10,205 nucleotides of DNA from Chthonomonadaceae bacterium (GTDB lineage Bacteria > Armatimonadota > Chthonomonadetes > Chthonomonadales > Chthonomonadaceae). Location of the stretch: positions 1 through 10,205 of the forward strand of contig JANXLO010000534.1 in assembly GCA_025355115.1 (NCBI GenBank), written 5' to 3'. Position 1 is the first letter of the stretch. Every line of letters starts with the position of its first letter. Below the pieces are notes generated by a model. It saw only the letters and a list, made by a program, of their open reading frames with translations, was not told the DNA's origin and ran no database searches. Below are positions 6,749 to 10,205 of the stretch, one piece after another. Made by a program: the position numbers and the translations under genes.

Positions 6749-7896
6749 TTACTCTCTGTTTTCCTCTCTGCGACTTCCCTGTATACTGCCAAAGTGCGCA
6801 ATGCGGTGGCCTCCCAGGTGAAGCGCGCCGCGCGAATGGGGCCGCGCTCGGCAAGATCTCGGCGAAGCGTCTTGTCATCGACGATGCGGAAAAGGGCTTC
6901 AGCCCAGGCATCGACATCAGTCGCGGGCACGATAAAGGCAGCCTCACCGACAACCTCCGGCAGCGAAGGCCTATCGGAGACTACTACGGGGGTGCCGCAA
7001 GCCATTGCCTCCAGCGGCGGCAGGCCAAAGCCCTCATACAGGGCGGGATGGGCGAGCGCAGCGCAGGCTCGGTAGAAGAGAGGCAAGTCTGCGTCCTCGA
7101 CGTAGCCCGGAAAGCGCAGAGCCTCCGCCGCGACTGGCCCTCCTCCTGTCCCCGCCTCGTCTCGCAGGACGCTCTGATCCGTATCCCAGCCCGCCTTCCC
7201 CACGAATGCCAGCGTGTGCGGCAACCCAAACTGTTTTTTCGCCAGTCCGAACGCCCGAGCCAGCATACGCAGATTCTTGCGTGGCTGCAGAACGCCGACT
7301 GCCAGTATAAACGGTTCGGAAAGGCCGTACTTCTCCGCGACGATCTGTCGCGCCTCCTCCGGCTCTAACTCCGTCCCAAACCCCGCAGGCAGGCCGAGAG
7401 GTATCGCGACGACTTTGCGCTCAGGAAGCCCGTAAGTGCGCAAAATGTCGCTGCGAGAGCTCTCTGAATCGGTGATGACGCGGTCTGCCTGACGCATGGA
7501 GGGCGGCACGGTCAGGTTCATCAGCAGCCGATGCTTGAGCGGAAACCAGTGCGGGTAGAGCCTGAACGAGATGTCATGAACCGTCGTGACTACCGGGCAG
7601 GGGCACATTCTGCGCGGCGGGATGGTGTACTGGACATGAATCACGTTTGCCCTGTCTCGTCGTGCGGCCTGCGGCAGAGCTGTCAACGTCCAGAGACGCT
7701 CGCTCCCTGCCTCCTCCACACTGCATACGAGATTTGGCAGCTCAGGAAGCTCGCCCGACGGAATGGGCGCACGGCTGTAGACCAGAAAAACATCGTCCGG
7801 TGCGAGGCACGGCAACGCGCTCAGGAGGCCGCGCCAATAGGTGCGATCACCCGTAAACTTCCCTGTAAGCGTCCGCCCATCCACCGCAATCCGCAC
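6745..7896 (-). CDS. Glycosyltransferase family 4 (GT-B fold)
   Basis: This protein of 383 residues is a retaining glycosyltransferase that would move a sugar from a nucleotide donor to an unknown acceptor, probably at the cytoplasmic face of the membrane. The N-terminal domain begins MRIAVDGRTL and contains VVTTVHDISF (102-111). The C-terminal donor-binding domain starts near residue 195 with ILAVGVLQPRKNL, which holds the Arg206-Lys207 pair. The EX7E motif is Glu288-Glu296 in ALYEGFGLPPLEAMACGTPV. The start is GTG, preceded by GAGGTGA (7900-7906) at a suitable distance, and the N-terminus aligns with the usual family start. It is probably the first gene of the operon running to the CE15 gene. 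Likely roles are surface polysaccharide or glycolipid assembly; acceptor and sugar cannot be read. Confidence 0.93.
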   Translation of the reverse strand: MRIAVDGRTLTGKFTGDRTYWRGLLSALPCLAPDDVFLVYSRAPIPSGELPELPNLVCSVEEAGSERLWTLTALPQAARRDRANVIHVQYTIPPRRMCPCPVVTTVHDISFRLYPHWFPLKHRLLMNLTVPPSMRQADRVITDSESSRSDILRTYGLPERKVVAIPLGLPAGFGTELEPEEARQIVAEKYGLSEPFILAVGVLQPRKNLRMLARAFGLAKKQFGLPHTLAFVGKAGWDTDQSVLRDEAGTGGGPVAAEALRFPGYVEDADLPLFYRACAALAHPALYEGFGLPPLEAMACGTPVVVSDRPSLPEVVGEAAFIVPATDVDAWAEALFRIVDDKTLRRDLAERGPIRAARFTWEATALRTLAVYREVAERKTESK

Positions 7897-7908
7897 CGCT
7901 CACCTCAT

Positions 7909-7924
7909 AGCCAGAAATCCGGCT
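7909..7924. promoter_or_regulatory. Imperfect inverted repeat in the leader of the GT4 operon
   Basis: AGCCGGA and TCTGGCT on the minus strand flank TT, with one G-T wobble. It lies between the candidate promoter and the ribosome site of the glycosyltransferase gene. It could be an operator or a small leader stem; with a two-base loop an operator is more plausible. There is no further evidence. Confidence 0.22.
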
Positions 7925-7932
7925 CTCGAAAA

Positions 7933-7961
7933 AGTTAATTGCCTCGCTACCTGCTTGTCCA
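7933..7961 (-). promoter_or_regulatory. Weak sigma-70-type promoter candidate for the GT4 operon
   Basis: TGGACA (7956-7961) and TTAACT (7933-7938) on the minus strand are separated by 17 bases. The -35 matches five of six consensus bases and the -10 only three. It sits just after the toxin pseudogene stop and 37 bases before the GTG start. This is a suggestion from position and pattern only. Confidence 0.25.
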
Positions 7962-7962
7962 T

Positions 7963-8299
7963 TCATGCATCATGCGAAAGCAACGTGATCACGGCCTCAA
8001 GCACCTTGCGAAGCGCCAGCGGCGTCAATTCGCCTATTCGGGAAGTGATCAGGCTCTCATTTCCGGTGAACAATTTACCTGGCCTCGCATAGCTTGTCAG
8101 CTGAAGACACAGTCTTAAAGTCACTTAAATCAAGTTTGACTGCGGAAGGGTCTGAAAAGGGGCTGCTTGTGATCTGACATGAGATGAAATCACCACGACC
8201 TGCATCGGCAAGGACAAGTGCCGGACACATTTTCGTTTAGGACAAGTCCGAGAACGGTAAGGCTATCAGAATCACTTCACCGGCTGAAGGTGTTGCCAT
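7963..8299 (-). pseudogene. Decayed MazF/PemK-family toxin
   Basis: Read on the minus strand, this stretch holds most of a MazF/PemK-type mRNA endonuclease in two frames. It opens with ATG at 8299 and MATPSAGEVILIALPFSDLS, then meets TAA (8237-8239). The same frame resumes with TKMCPALVLADAGRGDFIS and SSPFSDPSAVKLDLSDFKT. Near 8108-8113 the homologous frame shifts by a net two-base loss (or one-base gain) and continues TSYARPGKLFTGNESL, SRIGELTPLALRKVLEAV and a TGA at 7963-7965. The rebuilt length of about 112 residues is normal for the family. The usual RPALVL Arg is Cys (TGT), and TAA is a likely CAA change; both are C-to-T. The gene overlaps the end of the antitoxin gene by 28 bases, the usual layout of such pairs. 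Family assignment rests on motif recognition without a search. No functional toxin can be made from it. Confidence 0.82.
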
Positions 8300-8490
8300 G
8301 CTTTATCCTCCTCCTCCCGGTTCCAATCCTCTGCTAAGACAGCTTCGGTCAGCAACGCGGTTTCAGGGACGCAACTCGGAGACTCCTCAAGTATTGTGAC
8401 GAATACTCTGCGGGGGGCAGACAGCTTAACGTCTTCAAGCAACCTGACTCTGCCCTTCTCATCCACAATGGCTTCTAAAGTGACTATCAT
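8272..8490 (-). CDS. Antitoxin of a MazF/PemK-type toxin-antitoxin pair
   Basis: This is a 72-residue protein. The N-terminal half, MIVTLEAIVDEKGRVRLLED followed by VKL and RRVFVTILEE, looks like a small beta-rich DNA-binding or dimerisation domain of the AbrB/AF2212-like sort. The C-terminal part, ETALLTEAVLAEDWNREEED followed by KAWQHLQ, is an acidic helix typical of antitoxins that wrap around MazF-like toxins. Assignment rests on this pattern and on the decayed toxin that begins inside its 3' end. The frame is intact. Alternative starts are ATG 8508 and ATG 8523 (83 residues, with TTAGG seven bases before it); longer forms would overlap the kinase gene and read unlike protein. It lies about 70 bases after the kinase stop. 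With its toxin gone it could persist as a neutral remnant or act against another MazF. Confidence 0.75.
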   Translation of the reverse strand: MIVTLEAIVDEKGRVRLLEDVKLSAPRRVFVTILEESPSCVPETALLTEAVLAEDWNREEEDKAWQHLQPVK

Positions 8491-8558
8491 TCTAACGGTA
8501 CCTTTCATTTCGTTGCTTGCCATCGAATCGCCTAATATCCAGACGCACATAGGCAAAT

Positions 8559-10205
8559 CTAGCCGTTGCCGCCGAAGTCTACGGCGGGCTCGGAGTCGCG
8601 GAGGCGAGAGTTGGCGATGTCGAACTCGGGGAAGCCGGCGCCCTTCTCGATGGCGTCCGTCCACTTGCGCCTAGCTCCATCTTTGTCGCCATTCTTCCAG
8701 AGGACGTCGCCGTCCTGAATCATTCTTGCCGCCTCTTGCCGACGCTGCTGCAGGAACAGATTGGGATCCTGCGGAGGGGGAGCGTCCCGCGGGGGAGAGG
8801 CGATGGCAGCTCGATTGTCCAGCTTGGCAGGTGGATCGGGGTTGCCGATGGGGGCTGCGGACGCGGCGTTGCGCTCATCCTGCGCGCCGGTCTTGTCGCC
8901 TAGCGTCTGCTTGATATTGGCGAGCTCCGTATGCGCTGTCTGGTAGTCCGGCTGATACTCGAGAGCCTTCTCGAAGTCGTCGCGAGCCTCCTGCGGCTTG
9001 CCGCCATCGCGCGCGACGCGGCCGAGCTGGGTGTAGGCGTAGGCTAAATTGGTGTTGAGCAGTGCACGCTGGGCAGCGGTCGGGCTGCTTGCGAGAGCCT
9101 GCTCATAATCTTTGACGGCGAGCGCGTAGCCTTGTGCGTTGTACGCCTGCTCTCCCTGCGTCATCAGCGTCGCGACCTGCTGGACCTGGGCCGTCTCAGT
9201 GTAGCGATTGAAGCTTTTCAGAAACAGTAGTACACCGCCCGCTATGACGCAGCCCAACAGTGCCGCCAGCCCGACGGAGATCAGAATTGAACGCATTCCC
9301 GGTGAGACGGTGAAAAGCGGATCGTTGGGCCGACCCGGAAATTGGGGCACAGCGTACTGCGGCGGGACATTGGCGGGATTGACCATGCCGGCACCCGATT
9401 GCGAAGGGACCATCTGCGTCTGCGGATAGCCTGTCGCGACGGAGTGGGCAGGCGCACCGTTGCTGCTCCATCCCCAGGGCAGTGCGCCTGCCTGCGCAGC
9501 CTGGGGAGCGGAGGCAACAGGGGCGTAGCCCGGCATAGGCTGCTGGCTGCCGTGGCCAGCACCGTTCGCGTAGTTCCCTGACTGGGGGGGCGCATAGTAA
9601 GCCTGCTGCGGAGCATTGCCTGAGCCGTGATAGCCGAAGCCCATGCCTGTGCGGCCCATATTGGTCGGCTGGCGAGGCAGGAAGATCGCGGGCGTCTGCT
9701 CAGCGGCGCGGAGATCACGCTTCATCTGATCGGCGGAGGAGGGGCGATGGTCCGGGTTTTTCGCCAGGGCGTTGCGGACGACCTGCTCGATCCCCGCCGG
9801 GACACCGGACATTGCGGGCACATCGGCGTTCATGATCGCGTAGGTGATCGCCACAACGCTGTCTCCGACGAACGGCTTGCGCCCGGACAGCATCTCGTAC
9901 AGCACCACGCCCATGGAAAAGAGGTCGGAGCGGTGATCCAGCCCGCGACCTTCGATCTGCTCCGGAGACATATAGCTCGGGGTTCCAAAAATCTGACCGT
10001 CCGCGGTGAGCGCCGATTCGTCCGAGAGGCGGGCGATCCCGAAGTCCGTCAGTTTCACCTGCCCGCCCGGGAGGATGTGAATATTGTCCGGCTTGATGTC
10101 CCGATGAATGACTTTTTTGGAGTGGGAGTAGGCCAGCGCGTCGAGTAGCTGACAGACGATGCCGAGGGTCTCCTGAAGCGGATAGGCGCCGCGCACTTGC
10201 ATCGC
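8559..10205 (-). CDS. Membrane Ser/Thr protein kinase with TPR domain (5' end outside window)
   Basis: This is a Hanks-type (PknB-like) eukaryotic-type Ser/Thr kinase. The frame is open to the right edge, so the N-lobe with the ATP-binding Lys is missing from view. Counting from the Met at 10202, the catalytic loop is HRDIKPDN (33-40, catalytic Asp35), the metal-binding motif is DFG (53-55), the activation segment ends in TPSYMSPEQ (74-82), and SDLFSMGVVLYEML holds the structural Asp93. The kinase ends near residue 170. A low-complexity Pro/Gln/Gly/Tyr linker (about 171-300) and one membrane helix (about 303-328) follow. Beyond it come TPR-like repeats (about 340-440, including EQAYNAQGYALAVKDYEQAL and YAYTQLGRVARDGGKPQEAR), a Pro-rich spacer and a further TPR-like helical pair (about 482-530). 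The kinase is inferred to be cytoplasmic with the TPRs outside. Targets are unknown; the adjacent antitoxin is probably unrelated. Confidence 0.95.
   Translation of the reverse strand, partial: AMQVRGAYPLQETLGIVCQLLDALAYSHSKKVIHRDIKPDNIHILPGGQVKLTDFGIARLSDESALTADGQIFGTPSYMSPEQIEGRGLDHRSDLFSMGVVLYEMLSGRKPFVGDSVVAITYAIMNADVPAMSGVPAGIEQVVRNALAKNPDHRPSSADQMKRDLRAAEQTPAIFLPRQPTNMGRTGMGFGYHGSGNAPQQAYYAPPQSGNYANGAGHGSQQPMPGYAPVASAPQAAQAGALPWGWSSNGAPAHSVATGYPQTQMVPSQSGAGMVNPANVPPQYAVPQFPGRPNDPLFTVSPGMRSILISVGLAALLGCVIAGGVLLFLKSFNRYTETAQVQQVATLMTQGEQAYNAQGYALAVKDYEQALASSPTAAQRALLNTNLAYAYTQLGRVARDGGKPQEARDDFEKALEYQPDYQTAHTELANIKQTLGDKTGAQDERNAASAAPIGNPDPPAKLDNRAAIASPPRDAPPPQDPNLFLQQRRQEAARMIQDGDVLWKNGDKDGARRKWTDAIEKGAGFPEFDIANSRLRDSEPAVDFGGNG

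Noticed and set aside
7841..8092. 83-codon plus-strand frame across the apparent gap after the GT4 gene
   Set aside because: It is antisense to the GT4 start and the toxin pseudogene, has no ribosome site of note, and its translation matches nothing recognised.
8491..8558. Promoter for the antitoxin between it and the kinase
   Set aside because: TTGCCT and TATTAG occur on the minus strand, but the 13-base spacing is too short, so no promoter is called.
8491..8664. Longer N-terminus for the antitoxin (start at 8664)
   Set aside because: The added residues are Arg-rich, overlap the kinase 3' end in another frame and look unlike protein; the family-like sequence begins at the ATG at 8490.
9627..10148. 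173-codon plus-strand frame opposite the kinase domain
   Set aside because: It mirrors the conserved kinase catalytic region and has no motif of its own.

Overview
The window is GC-rich and gene-dense. It looks like bacterial chromosome from a lineage of the Armatimonadota type; Planctomycetota or Acidobacteriota are possible. This is inferred from gene content: a Hanks-type Ser/Thr kinase with a Pro/Gln/Gly-rich linker, a membrane helix and TPRs, a CBM9-like protein, a CE15 glucuronoyl esterase and a Tat-type amidase. No rRNA, tRNA, CRISPR array or insertion sequence was seen. Both ends cut a gene: an amidase on the left and the kinase on the right.

All genes except one lie on the minus strand, so the transcriptional order runs right to left. 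At the right (8559-10205) is the kinase, without its N-lobe. Next is a small antitoxin gene (8272-8490). The stretch 7963-8299 has no open gene but holds a decayed MazF/PemK toxin with a nonsense codon and a frameshift. The antitoxin is intact, so this is a broken toxin-antitoxin pair.

The next block (7896 down to 3630) is compact and probably an operon: GT4 glycosyltransferase, Trm112-like zinc ribbon (ATGA overlap), type II 3-dehydroquinate dehydratase (aroQ), an exported protein with two retropepsin-like domains, and a secreted CE15 glucuronoyl esterase. Gaps are about 0-35 bases. A weak promoter candidate and a small inverted repeat precede it.

The one plus-strand gene (2723-3616) is an extended SDR (epimerase/dehydratase type). 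It converges on the CE15 gene with a 13-base gap and diverges from a CBM9-like gene. The divergent region carries three short inverted repeats. The CBM9-like gene is coupled by an ATGA overlap to the amidase, which runs off the left edge.

The CE15 esterase, CBM9-like protein and SDR suggest plant polysaccharide or uronic-acid metabolism, but the substrate links are inference. The best unexpected observation is the eroded MazF toxin beside its intact antitoxin; the tandem retropepsin protein encoded next to the CE15 esterase comes second.
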